A DNA stretch of 64,000 nucleotides. Origin: Adineta vaga. Taxonomy: Eukaryota > Rotifera. The first letter of the stretch is position 1. Each line of letters opens with the position of its first letter. The translations under genes and the position numbers were made by a program. The stretch covers positions 10,168,001-10,232,000 of the forward strand of contig CP075495.1 in NCBI GenBank assembly GCA_021613535.1, in the 5' to 3' direction. Shown here in pieces: positions 39,478-52,400 of this stretch. The notes beneath the pieces are model-generated. The model was not told the DNA's origin. It searched no databases and saw nothing but the letters and a program-made list of their open reading frames with translations.

Positions 39478-42400
39478 TTTTTTTTTTCTTATTTATGTTT
39501 TTGAAATAATTTTATTCGATTGGATATGAAATCTATTTTAGAAATTTATTTGAATATTACAAATTATTTCAGATCTATTAAAACAATAGAATGCAATTAA
39601 TATTTAACAAACATATTGTAATCAACATTCATTTAAATTAAAGAAAATGTAAGTAGAAAAACTTATTTGCTATAATGAAATGAGCCATCTTATTAATTTA
39701 CCATTAGTTCTAAATAAGTTATGTAGCTCATTTTAAGAGTAAAGACGATATGCACTAACACAATGTGTGCTACACGACACTTAATACTATAATATTTCGA
39801 TTTAATATTCATATAAACCTAATATAAAGAAATCTTTTCCGACCACCGAATAATTAACACTAAGTTAGACGCAAGTACAAGAACATCAATGTCAGCGTGA
39901 TCTACATACAGAGAAAACAGAAAATAATTAATAAAATATTTCTTTTCCTAAGAATAAAAACAGAATTACGAGGTGTATTCATTACAAAATAATATGTTTC
40001 TAAGTATTCAGAGTAGTTTTAAAATCTTCTATCTTCATCATATTTCTAATGAAATGAAATAAATGTAAAAATATTTGTATTTATTTCGAGATTGTTAGAA
40101 GAACTGATCAAACAGTTGTTTAATGTAATAGTCATGTCATTATTATCTTAAATGAGGAAACCATAGAAGAAATCGAATAAAACGACTAAGTTTTCATTTG
40201 ATAAGTTCAGAAAAATAATCATCGAGTCTATTCTATCAATTTTCTTTATGAATAGTGCAAAGTAGATAAAAAAGTAAGATTATTTTTCAAAACCTTCTTC
40301 TATAGTCCAATGGAAAAAAAAGATAAACTAACGCCTGTTCGAGTTCTTGAGGATTCTACTCAAAACATAATCGATGCAAATATTTTGCTATGAATATACA
40401 CATTTGTATTTATAATTTATCTGTAGGAATATTCAATAATAGTATAGACATCCGATACTGATGTATTCACAAGCTATTCTATTACCGTTTGAATGTGATT
40501 GGTAAGAATAGTTATTATCTCCTTCAGACTGATAAAATCGGTATTTTTGTCCTTTATTCTCAGTATGTATTTGTTGTTTTGCCTCTATATGCCACAAAAA
40601 TATAAATATAAAGAACGAAAAGTATTTTTTAAGTACAATGGGAACTTCATCTTCCCTAGTATACGTAACTAACTTCTTGTTTCTAATTAAAAGAAAAGTA
40701 TTTTCATGCCAAGAAAGAAAAAGTGAATAGTGAAGATTTTCTACCGCTTGTTCATTGTATTATGATTATTTTTCCAATCGATGAACATAAGTATGCTAAA
40801 ATGGAGAATTATAGAAAATTTCATAGATTCTAAGAGTATGTCATTTATTTTGAAACGAATAGGTTTTTCTTCTCTCTCCTTCGAACAACTCAAGAATTTT
40901 AAGTAATATTTTTCTGTGTGCATGGCGAAATACGAGTTTGTATTTGTAATCTCATAGTTTAGATAGATAAGTGAAGCTTACGATTAACGGAAGAAATGTT
41001 TTTTTTATTAGCAAAAGCAAAAGAAAACAATAAGATTTCTTTTGAGAAGAAGAAAATCTAATAGAATAGTTCTACAAAAAGTACATTTCTATTCAATCTT
41101 CTTGGCAACTACTTGAGAAAGAAGAGATTTGTTGTATTGATAATATAATGAAAGGATCGACTGAAAGAAATGTTAATACGGTATTTTTTACTATTCGTTC
41201 GAATATGTCTATGTCATGATGATCATAAGAGAAAAAATGAAGCTGAGTTTCATCTTTTCTTTTCAAAACCTATAATCTTTTCTCTTCGATGGTTATTTAA
41301 TCAACCATTTTATGTTAGAACAAAATTAGAATACAGAGTCTACAATGTGTGTCGTTCTTTTTTAAATTTAAAACATTCCATTTCATTGCAAAAAATTCTT
41401 TATAAAAAATATGAACTGATCGTACGTTTATTATTTGACAAATCTCAATAGAACTTTGAAATTTTAGTGAGGGTTCAGAAAATCGTCTGTAAAAAAACAG
41501 ATTTATATCATTTTCATCAAGTTAAGACTTTGCCACTGATATTCGCATCACATAGAATATACAATATTGTAATAGATCTTCTCATATTTTCAAATTAAAA
41601 AAATTCATTTGTTTCTTTGACTTTTATTAGAAGTAGCATAATGATAATATTAATATGAAAAATGATACCATGTTTATGATATATTATATGAAAGAATTCT
41701 CATTTTCTGTAAGTGCTTCAGTTAAATGCCTTCGATAACTATATATATATATATAAATTTCCTTTATAAGATAGAAACATATTTTCATCTTCTACTTTCA
41801 TAAGTAAGACACATTTATTCAAAAAAAAGATAGCTCAGAAAACGTAAAAACCCAAAAATAGATCCTCCTTTGCATGAGCTTCTATAAGTGCAGGGTATTT
41901 AATGCAGATCAAAGAAATGATTCAGCTTATCTTTAAGCTTTTGCTACAGAAATCTTCTGATGTATTTTGGATTCTAGAATTTTATTAGATTTTTTATATA
42001 AATTTTCTAGTAATATTTACATGAAAACAGTTCATTTATATTGAATATCTTTAATGCATAGAATATTTACACAATTGAACAACTATCAACCCAATTGTAT
42101 GATTTTCCTACGGAAAATCTTGTTCATTTTTTTCTGTTTTCCTAAATAGTTCATTAATTACAATAGTAGATAATCTGGTATTGTACAGCATATTTGAGAC
42201 GGAGATAGATATATTGTTACTCTATTTCCTTTGAGATTTATCTTGAAGTTTAAGGTTATTTCTTAAAAGAATTTATAAGAAAAATAAAAACAATGGATTA
42301 GTCATGAAAAGATTTCTTAAACATTATACCACGCAGATTCAGAACACGAGTAGTTATTTTATATTTTTCGACTCGATGCACTAATAAAGAGCTATACAAT

Positions 42401-42809
42401 AGAGAAGTGCAACTATTTTGATGAAAACTTATCAAAGAAATTTCCTTTTCTCTTGAAAAGCAAAACAAACAAAGAAAAACACTTTTCTATGAACCATAGT
42501 CATTTGATAAAAGAAAATCTTCTCATCAAAAAAAGTTTCCTATAGTAAATTCTATCATTTTTTTGTTATCTATTTTATTTGTCTGTCAATGTTTATTATA
42601 ATAAGCTGACAACGAACGAGGCAAAAAAAACCATATACTAATAAAAACATAATTTCAATTACTAAACTTTATCCCAAGTGAGCATCATTACATATATGTG
42701 GATTGATAAAATACTTTCTTAATATTATTCTTTGCTTTCATTATTTTTTATTTCTCGATTATCATAAACATTGGAGAAATAGTTTTTGATTCTTCTTTCA
42801 GAAAACATA
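39478..42809. other. Gene-poor region
   Basis: This 3.3 kb stretch is AT-rich with no recognisable gene. A 27-codon frame at 40311-40394 (MEKKDKLTPVRVLEDSTQ) follows a good acceptor and has coding-like composition, and a 93-codon frame lies at 41170-41451; neither matches anything known to me. A (TA)n run is at about 41741-41756. An acceptor just before ATG 42810 suggests a 5' UTR intron of the GPCR gene, so part of this region may be transcribed. Confidence 0.45.
41170..41451 (+). CDS. Hypothetical 93-residue open frame
   Basis: ATG 41170 opens a 93-codon frame with a hydrophobic start (MLIRYFLLFVRICLC) that could be a signal peptide, followed by a basic, aromatic-rich body. No homologue or domain is recognised. 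In DNA of this composition a frame of this length can occur by chance. Confidence 0.18.
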   Translation: MLIRYFLLFVRICLCHDDHKRKNEAEFHLFFSKPIIFSLRWLFNQPFYVRTKLEYRVYNVCRSFLNLKHSISLQKILYKKYELIVRLLFDKSQ

Positions 42810-44921
42810 ATGATGCTTTCTTCATCATGTACGTTGATCGGTATTTTAATTATATTTCTTGGTTCATTTGGTAATTGGTTATGTATATGTGTGTTTTGTC
42901 GTAAACGTTTTCGTTCATCAATGTTAACACCATTTTTTGTTGCTTTGTTAATTGCTGATTGTATTTATTTAACATTTCGAGTTATTAAATTATTACATTA
43001 TCAACAAACATTATTTCAAAATTTCTTTTCATCAATTTCTTGTTCATCAAGTTTATTAATACAAATTTATGCATATTTTGCACAACATGCACCACAAATA
43101 TTTATACCATTATGTCATTATGAATTTTATATACGCTTTTCACTTATATTAATGTCATTTCTAGCTATACAACGTGCCTATGATATGATTCATTCATCGT
43201 ATCTTATTATACGAAGAAAATCTTCAACACGAATATCTTCTTATTTATTGATTTTATTTGCATTTATATCTGCCTATGGTTTGGAATTTTTTGGTTTAAG
43301 TATTTTTTGCTCATATGAACTTAGTTCTCAAACAGCATATCAATGGTATAGTTATATATGGAATAATCTTTCCAATGAAACAGAAAATTTGATAACATTC
43401 GTCAAAAGTCATCCGAGAAATCAAAGTGAACTTGATTGTATTATGTTAAATCAAACAAATTGTTCTTCTGAACAACAAATTGATACAATTCGTAAGTATT
43501 AGTTGAAATATATTCATTTTCGAAGCATGCAAATGTTTTCAAGCATTGTCTAGCAATAGAGTAGAATATTCGATGTAATTTTTTGTTTATTAATTTGATT
43601 ATTCATCACGACTGGAACAGTCACCATTCGATGAGATGGACTAATTTCAAAAAACAAGATAGAATTAAAAGAAGATCTTCTCTGCTGAATAGTCTCTTTG
43701 ATATGAAATATGTTAATCACAATATTAACGAACTATTCACGAAGAAAATCCAATCTAGTAAATAGATTCATATTCATTGTCTATGGATGTATCTATCCAT
43801 CATCATTTTATCTTCTTAAAAAAACTACTTTAAATTATAAATAAATTTCTAAAGTACGTCGATTCATTTTCACCTGGATAAAATTGAACGAACCACTAGT
43901 GTACGTAGGAGAATGAAATGATAATTAATGACTTTCATCATTCGAATTATCAAAGATTTCTATTAATGGATGAATATTCTTAGACTGATCTTTTTTCGTA
44001 CTTTCAATCCCTTTTTGTTCTTTCATTATATGATTTGATTAATTAATAACAATGATTCTTAAGGATATTATTTCGATATACATCAACGTTCAATTGTGGA
44101 TCTTATTCATAAGTATCAATTATCTACAACTGGTAAAAGAATGGCACGCAATGAACTTCGTCTAAAATATCATTATCATACATGTCCATTTCGTATTCAA
44201 TCTGATCTATTTCTCAATATTTTTGATCTTCTTTATTCACGTATATTCGGTTTTAATCGATATACGATGATACTCGGTAAGATAAATTTGAATGATTAAA
44301 AATATGAAGTGTTTTTTTTCAATTTTTTTCCTAGTTTTGGGAAGTATACTTCCATCAGTTGTGATAATACTTGGTAATGCAATATCTTTACAATGTATCA
44401 TTGCTAATCGTAGTTCAATTGGTGAACAAACACGTGCATCACGTCGTCGAACAGACGAAACTCGCCGTGTAATTATCATAATAACAACTGAATGTTTACT
44501 AGCTGTAATTAATTCCTGGTTTGTTGATATTATATTAAGTTTTAATTATTGTGATCGATCTGTAGCAATTGGTGATGATTGTCCAGATTATTTATATCGA
44601 TCACAAACATTTTTAGCTCTTTCTGATTTTCTGAATTCCGTGTCGAATATCGCTCTTCATTGTTTTGCTGGAAGAAGATTTCGTCATGAATTGAAACGTA
44701 TGTTACAGGCATGGATTACTTCAATTCGAAAACATATACCATGTTCTTGTAAAATTGAATGCAGAAACGCCAAATACCTGACAAGAACTTGTGATGATGA
44801 ACAGTATATACCACAGTCGGAAACATCGACCAAACCATCAAAAACTTTTAAATATGTTAACGAACAAAAGCATGAATATATAAAATTAAGAGTTGCAACG
44901 TATCCAACGACTGTACTTTAA
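42810..44921 (+). CDS. Class A (rhodopsin-like) G-protein-coupled receptor
   Basis: This is a seven-helix receptor in three exons: 42810-43491, 44064-44276 and 44335-44921. Exon 1 gives TM1 (IIFLGSFGNWLCICVFC, with the GN motif), TM2 (PFFVALLIADCIYLTF, with LIAD), TM3 (SLILMSFLAIQRAYDM) and TM4 (YLLILFAFISAYGLEFF). A very long second extracellular loop follows, with several N-glycosylation sites (NLSNETE, NQS, NQT, NCS) that continue into exon 2. Exon 3 gives TM5 (SILPSVVIILGNAISL), a basic loop with RASRRRTDETRR, TM6, TM7 (FLNSVSNIALHCFAG) and a Cys-rich tail. DRY is replaced by QRA and NPxxY by a degenerate form. The layout recalls invertebrate peptide (FMRFamide/thyrotropin-releasing-hormone-like) receptors; the ligand is unknown. 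A splice acceptor precedes the ATG. Confidence 0.8.
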
Positions 44922-45339
44922 TTTCAAATTGTTTATTTGTTGATTGATTGAAAAATAAATTAGAGCAAAGCAGATATTCATCTCTTGTTTATCATCTAAT
45001 CTAACTATATTGAATGATTTTCATACAGTAGAAAAGTTTGTACAATCTTATTCATATCAAATATGATAATAGTTGGAAGAGTATCCGACGACCCTCTTTA
45101 AATATTCACTGTACCTAGAGTCATTTAAATACTATGTTAAATAACATTTATAATCCATTATCTCTAGTTTCATTCATATAATGTGTTGAGTCTCTATAGA
45201 TGTATCATGCGTATTGCATCAATAATTTCAGACTATGATCTCAATAGAAGTAAAACCCAAAAGAAATTTATCTTTATTTTTAGTTAAAAATCAATCGTTA
45301 ATATACAAACGAAAGCATCAATAATAAATTTTATTCTTT

Positions 45340-47301
45340 TCAATAGACAACATGTTTTTTTTGTCGACGTTTTTGTTGTGGACGAAATGTTAAATTGGCT
45401 AATGTTTCATTACTATCTAAACCAATCATTTCATCTAATCGTTTACATACCATATGAATCTAAATGTAAAAAAAAAGAATACAATATAGAAATATAATTA
45501 TTCAAACAAAAGTATTACTCGATCTAAAGCCAGAATAAGTTCATCAATTTTTCTTGGTAATTCTTCTACTGGAGTTGGAGGATCGGAACGTGTAATAACA
45601 GGATTTTCTTCTGGATGAATTTTTGCAAATATTTTTTTCATTCCTATATAGATAAGAAAACAACATTAATGTTTATGTTGTTAAATAAAATTAAACAAAC
45701 CTAATCGTCGAGCGATATCCTCGATGATAAATTTAAGGATACTCGGTTGATGACTTTCTTTTTCATTTATTTCTTTTCTCACATGACGAAAATGTTCGGT
45801 GATAATAACGACAAACATTGTAAAACAAATAAAGACACAAAAATAAATAAATAATGTAAATACAAATGGTCCAAGAAATGGATCAGCATCTTGTAAATCA
45901 GTTGTATCAAATTTTAATAGAATCATTTCAAATAACATTCCAGCTGTTAATAATATACTTGAACATGTTAACATTTTTGATATGAATAATAGATAGAATA
46001 AAATAACAAATGCTGAAAATAATAAAAAATACATCATGGTAAATGCTGCAATATCTTTAAATGCCCGATGTAATGTTCGAGAAAAAATATATATACGAGG
46101 ATAAATATCAAATAATTGTAACATACGTATTGTACCAAAAAAACAACAAAAACCAAGTAGAAATGTTAAGATATCATTTACATATGTGGCAAATTGAAGA
46201 TTAATATATTCCAAACCATTTGTTGATGTAAAACGTTTACCAATTCGTTTTGCTTCATGATAACGCCATATATATATACCGACACCACCCCATGAACAAA
46301 CGATAATACTCCATTCAATATATGAACGCATTTTATGAAAATATTTCTTTTTCAATTTCAAAATCGAACGAATTTCTACGATAGTGAAATAGATTATAAA
46401 TAATATATAGATAATCGCAATGATTAAGTAAAAAATTGATGAAAAATCATTAAATTCAATATGCATTTGAAATGGATCAATACGGTATGATGGATAAACT
46501 TGACCTGTATTTAAGATTTCAATTAAAAATGTCGTTGATGTATAGAATTTAACATTTGGATTATATAAATTTAATTGAATCATTACAGCACGAGACATTT
46601 CATCTATCCATGATAGTTTTCTTAAAAGAGTTAGATTTTCTTGAAGTTCATTGAAATTTCCACGAAATTCATAAACATAACCTCCACTACCATACGTTGC
46701 ATGATCACCCCAATAAACATACGAATCAAGTTGCTCACTTGATCGATAAATAAATGAATTGATAATGGATGATGAATAATTTACGTTAGTTGTTGAAATC
46801 CATCCAGGTGCATATGATTGTCGTTCATCATTAAATAGACTATAACTACCTTTACATGAATCAATCAATGGTCGAGCTATTGATGGTACTTGACAAGATT
46901 CATCTAATTTTAAACGTAATTGTCTCATTGTTGCCCAACCAATAATTCGATTTGATTTATCATTAAGAAAATCTGTCATATTTTTCACGACGTCTCCATT
47001 ATACCATGACTGATTACGAATATTCGAAATAAAGATCGCTTGTAACCAACTCCAATAGTCATCAATCGATATAATCTAATTTTTTTTAAGAAAGAAAATT
47101 TCGAAAGTGTGTTTTTTTCTCTCTCTCAAACCAACAACTTACTTCGGTAAAATTGTTTGAAGAACTTCGTGAATCGAGAAACAAATTACGTAAATGATGT
47201 ACTTGATGGATAGCATTTGAATCACGATTTGTATAACTAACTATATATAATATCACAACAAAAATAATATTAATACACATATTACGAATATATTTCCACA
47301 T
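45340..47301 (-). CDS. Polycystin-2-like TRPP channel
   Basis: From ATG 47301: S1 (IRNMCINIIFVVILYIVSYT), then the large extracellular polycystin (TOP) domain with WLQAIFISNIRNQSWYNG, IIGWATMRQLRLKLDESC, SYAPGWISTTNVNYSS and YGSGGYVYEFRGNF. S2-S4 follow (FYLIIAIIYILFIIYFTIVE, then VNDILTFLLGFCCFFGTIRM). The S4-S5 stretch is FSRTLHRAFKDIAAFTMMYF. The pore and S6 read SSILLTAGMLFEMILLKFDT, then DPFLGPFVFTLFIYFCVF and ICFTMFVVIITEHF. A C-terminal helix (PVEELPRKIDELILALDRIH, then KRLDEMIGLD) looks like the coiled coil of PKD2. At the selectivity filter, LGD of PKD2 aligns with LLK here. The protein is shorter than human PKD2, with little N-terminal cytosolic domain and no EF hand seen. Polycystins act in cilia and in sperm; the role here is not visible. 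Confidence 0.88.
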
Positions 47302-48710
47302 TATTCTTCAATAGTAAGATAAAAGTGACAACAACCGATACAAAGAATAATAACTGGAATTGATATGAATGTCTTGTTGAAAATTTCGAATGATATTTTA
47401 TTTAAAATTGAAGACAAACGTCTTTGTAGATATGCCGATTACCATCTGTTATATGCGAAAGTAATTTGATAAAATATGAACAAAAATCTAATAGAAACTT
47501 AAACTTCTTTACCGAAGAAAAAAGGAACACATTCGTCGAGCATGATGAAAGACATCTATATAATTAGAAAATATACACCAATAATTGATGTAAATTTACC
47601 AAAAAGCATATACTAACAAACTTAATATATCCCTGATATTCTTTATTTTTCTAGTTGAATCACTTGACTGTATCAGGCAGAAAAGAAAAGAAGATATATT
47701 CAAGGAAATAGATTTCATAAATGTTCATATGCTTGAGAAACAAATTGTTCTAATAGGTTGATAATTAGAAAAAAAAGAAGAAGAAAAAGAAAATGGAAAA
47801 AGTTTAATCAAAGTGAAAGATAAATATTTCAGCACAAACATCGTCTTACAGGTTTTTGTCATGGTTAATGAAAGTTATTTGAGTAAAACTGAATTACAGA
47901 GAGAGAATTTGAACTTTCTATGTAATACTGATAGTTTAAATTGAGATGATCTGTGATTTGAATAGGATATGGTGTGCATTTTTTTTCACTAGTGGTCTAT
48001 ATCAATATTTAATGAAAGGATGTTGAAATGAATAGAGAATTTCTCTATTCAAGTCTTTCAAATTACTCCGTTTGTATTAAACAAAACTTCTTCAAAATTT
48101 TAAATATGTTCTATTATTTTTTTCAAGAGTTTGCTAGTTACCTTCCTAGACACAATAGAATAATTTCGAGGAAAACAAACGTTCTTTTTTGTCCCTATAT
48201 TTAAACATACTGGATAAACAAGTTTTTCTTAAGAAATCGAGTAAAATGACTAATACTTCTTATGCATAGTTTGTCAAGTAGGCAGACGTCGTTGTTATAG
48301 AAGCTTTAGTAGAAGAGTTCCTCAAGACTTTAGTTTGTTTTACTTTTGAAAATTTACGTCGCTATCGGAAAGATGCATGATTTAATTCTATATTTAGAAT
48401 CCCTTGTTCATTTTTCGTTAATTAAAATATTGTTTTTTTTTAAGAGAAAGAACGTTGAAGTATTAAAAATAGTCGCCTTTTTCAAGCAAATCATAGGAGA
48501 TAGTTTATTGATTTACTTCCGTAAAATGAAAGGATCTTCAACAAGAATATAATATACCAATTGAAGAATTAATAGTCAAGATGAAAAAGAGGTATGAATA
48601 TGCATCTATTTTTCTGACTCCTCCAGTCTTCTTCTTCTATTGCATTTTGATCTGTCAATCAAATACTTCTGATGAGATGAAATAAGATACCATTTAGATT
48701 CTTTATTAGA
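47302..48710. other. Intergenic, upstream of the polycystin gene
   Basis: No gene is recognised. Short open frames (for example 48346-48552, +) have no coding character I can support. Confidence 0.45.
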
Positions 48711-49426
48711 TCAACCGTGAGAATATATATGCCAAAGTAACATAATATTCTTATATTGAAATTGCGTATTTCTGGTTTTAGCATCTATGAACAGAATATT
48801 CATCGAATCTTTGAATATATGTGATAGTTGTTCGGACTTATATAGAGTAAATATATTCGAAACGAAATGTTTTTTTTCCATTAAAAATTGTCGAGCATCA
48901 AGAAAAGCTGTTTCAGGCATGTAAAGGATGTTATTACTTTGACCAAAGACAATCGGCACAACTGGCAATCGGAGTGTGTGAAATAATTTTCCAGCCAGAA
49001 AAAAATGAAAACGATAATTATCATATTCAAATCTTCTCTTATATCAATTTCGATCAACATTTTTGAATAAATGTAAAAATTCAGAAAAATATAATATCAA
49101 GAAATATTTTCTCAGTCAGAACATCGACTTGACTTCATATAAACTGTTTTCAACAGCTAATAAAAAATAATAGTTTTCAGCAAGATACGTTCGCGAATTG
49201 ATATTTTCATTAAGAATAATTTTGCTTTGCGAATGCTAATCTTCTTCTATGTCAGTGACCAATTAAAAAAGTAATCGTTATGATGAATGACGAGATTTCA
49301 ATTGTTTATCTTGAAGATTCATTGGATCACGTTGATGATAGACAACACCATCAGCTTCTCGAAAGCGATTCATATCATTGATTATTTCATAATGACTATT
49401 CGAGAATGAACAAAATAATTCCGAGA
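48711..49426 (-). pseudogene. Decayed alpha-1,3-fucosyltransferase (GT10) remnants
   Basis: Three pieces on the minus strand resemble successive parts of an alpha-1,3-fucosyltransferase, a Golgi enzyme that adds fucose to glycans. Piece A (49426-49278, after a good acceptor) reads LFCSFSNSHYEIINDMNRF, then READGVVYHQRDPMN, like the family's ADAVVFHxRD strand, and soon stops. Piece B (about 49235-49100) reads AENYYFLLAVENSLYE, then after a one-base shift VDVLTEKIFLD, matching the family's DYKFYLxFENSLCxDYVTEKFF segment. Piece C (about 49045-48711) reads NYRFHFFLAGKLFHTLRLPV, then VPIVFGQSN and PETAFLDARQF, like the TLKxxVVPIVFG..N..PP.SFIDA.DF segment. Large parts are missing between pieces. 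Piece C has its own partial copy of the motif in B, so two tandem relics are possible. The stops and shifts make a working enzyme unlikely. Confidence 0.62.
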
Positions 49427-52400
49427 CTAAACAAAGAAATTGAATGCATTCAATCGATATGACTATGTTTGATTAAACTAGGTCTTCTTTTTACAAAAGA
49501 AATTATTTTTCGTTAAGCTAATCTCTTTCCATTTGTTTTATGAAGCGTATATGGAGGAAAAAAAGACGACGATTTGACAAGATATACAATAAATAAGTTT
49601 GATCGTTTCTTTTTTCTTCTTTTTCACTAGTCAACTTATATTAAAATCAATTAGGAGAATAAGAAGAAAAAGAAATAAATCTAATCATATGACATACTAA
49701 TTACTTCCTGAATTAGTCTTATTTTTAATTGATTTCTTTGTTCATCGTAAATCGTTAAAGATTGTATCGGCGAGTACAATCAGTTTTTTCTTTAGAGTTT
49801 TTATTTGTAAAAATTTCTGATGACGTTTTGTATAAATTTGTATTGGTAAAAGAAGGACAAAGTCTATTTGTTCGATATGATAAATAGACGATGATTGATT
49901 GATCTAGTTCGTGTTGGATTGAATAATATAATTTCCTGAATGTTTTTTTTTACATCGATTGACTTATAAAAGAATGCAGCACAACTTAATATTGTATATA
50001 TACATGCATAGATAAATCTTTGATTACTAGACGATAAGTACCAGAAGAAGAAAACATCATAATGTTTATAAACTTTTCAATTGTTTTGTTTTGTTGTCTA
50101 TTCTAACTATCATAATATAAGAAAGGAGAAATAGAGAAACAGAAAAACGATTCATTCGACTGTTCAATCATCGATATCCTTTGTTTGATTTATCTAGTGG
50201 TTCTTTTCAATAATATAGATAAAGTTAATCATTTCAACGTAAATACTCAAGTGAATATATTGACGAATTAGAAAAATGTTCTAAATTTAGAATGATGATA
50301 GTTTATCCCTTGATATTTAACGTGAGATAAACACCAGGTGCTGATTAGTTAGCTTGCATGAATTACTAACATGATAATTTAAAAAAAGTATCATTCCAAG
50401 AATCGAATACAATGATAGTTGTATTCAACCAATATGTAATTCTCGCTTTTTTTCCATAATCAAAATAAAAAGTTTGGTATAATCAATTGATCTATTGAGG
50501 AAAATAACGATTGTTCAGAAGTTTAGCACTCCTTGAATTTTACAATTGTGCCGAAATCTCGATGTTGATGAAAAGAATCGAGAGATTTTTCTTCGCGATG
50601 ACGAGCCAAACTTAATAGAATACAAAAGAAATACTTCGCCGATAGTTATTCTTCTTAGTTTCTTTAGAAAAGAATCTAGTTTGCTATTTGATTAATATAG
50701 CGTATACGAAGAAATAATAATAAAAAGAACTAGACGAGAATAAGAGAGATAAACAGAATATTCTTTTCTTCTTTCTATTACTTATAAATACGAACATTGA
50801 TGATATCAATACCCATTTGCCTTTTTTTTCATCTTACATATTTGTTTTATATACATTGAAGGATCGACGACATTCTTTTAAGTCCTATTTCATTTCTATT
50901 ACATGAAATTTTTTCTCAGTGCTTAGCTTTTTTTTATCTTATATTGACTAATACTGAGGAATACGGCGATTATTGAAGTTATCGTGACAAAATGTAGTAT
51001 ATATATATTAATTTCTATTGAAATCAACCATGAATATTCTTATGCAAGTACTTTTATGTATCAGATTTTTTTTATTCTCAAGTACCAAATCGTATGTAAT
51101 TGCGATTGAAGTGTGAAAAGGATGTGTGTATATATTTCTAAAGCAATTTTTGAGTTTCTTTTTTTATTGTTAGAGAAATAAATTGAGGAAAAATATATGT
51201 TAAACAGGTAAGTGTACGTATGTATGTATGTTTTTATTTTATCACCTAGGGTATTTAATATAAAGTAAAGAATCTATTGAGTAACTGAAAAAGTCCTAGA
51301 CTTAATCAGATTTTACATTTCTCTACGGGTTTCTGTCATGAAATTGTGTGGTGAATTAACTCAACAAGCTTCTCTTTTCTATAGAACTGTCATAGATTTA
51401 TCCAAGAAAGATATTTAAGTGTAAGTTTTATGCCGAAGTATTATACTCTTTCTACTCTCTTATAGACAGGTACCATCACGAACAGACTACCATAGTATAT
51501 AAAGTATATGAGTTCTACATTTGAATCCTAAAAAGGACTGCACTGAAAAATTTCCTCCTATTAGATACTCATGAAATCCTTTGTCAAATACCACTCGATT
51601 ATGCTATGCAATTTTCATGTATATTTGTTCAAGATTTTTTGTTTTGATTACATGATAAAACTCTAAACATTGATCATATGACAGTGGTTAATTAATCAAA
51701 CTTAAATTACTGATTCGATTGTTCGTACTTCAATGAATAGATTAGACATCTCTCGATTTCTTTTTGTCTTCTATTTTGATTATAAATACTACTTAGTTAA
51801 TGTTCCGTTATGACAAATTTAACGCCTAAAAGTGTTGAGAGAAACAACAGAAACGATGAACTGCTTATTTCCGATTCACCTTTAACAATGATGAATGACA
51901 CCGGAAACTTTTCTACTTATTTTTCTTTACATCCATCATCATCACGATTACCATTCGTGCGTAATTTAGCAAAATCATCATCCGAAATACAATTCATCTG
52001 ACAAGTCACATAAATCTAGCTCAACTATTTAATAATTTGCTGCCTACGTAAAATATTTAGTATAAGACTTTTATTTATATTTTATAAAGATGAGAACTTG
52101 TAAAGAGTTTTCAACTGAGCAAAAAAGAAAACCTTTTTCCTATTTTTCTCCTATAAGACAAATCTATTTTCTTTTTTCTTCTTGATTTGATTATCGATTT
52201 GCTCACATAGATTCCGTTTTATTCAACCGTTTTCTATAGAAGAAAAAAAACGAAGATAATAAAAAGAGAATTTCTTTTACCATGAATAATCTATTGATAA
52301 TTAGATCATTTGATTCGTTTATATCAGTAAATCGATTGACAAATCTACTTTTTAAGACTTTCTCGATTATTCATGTATGCGTAAGTTAAGATATTATCAC

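Noticed and set aside
50530-50640. Coding-like minus-strand stretch (LSLARHREEKSLDSFHQHRD) that might be an upstream exon of the fucosyltransferase relic.
   Set aside because: Splice phase does not fit the 49426 exon, and the sequence has no likeness to that family or any other I know.
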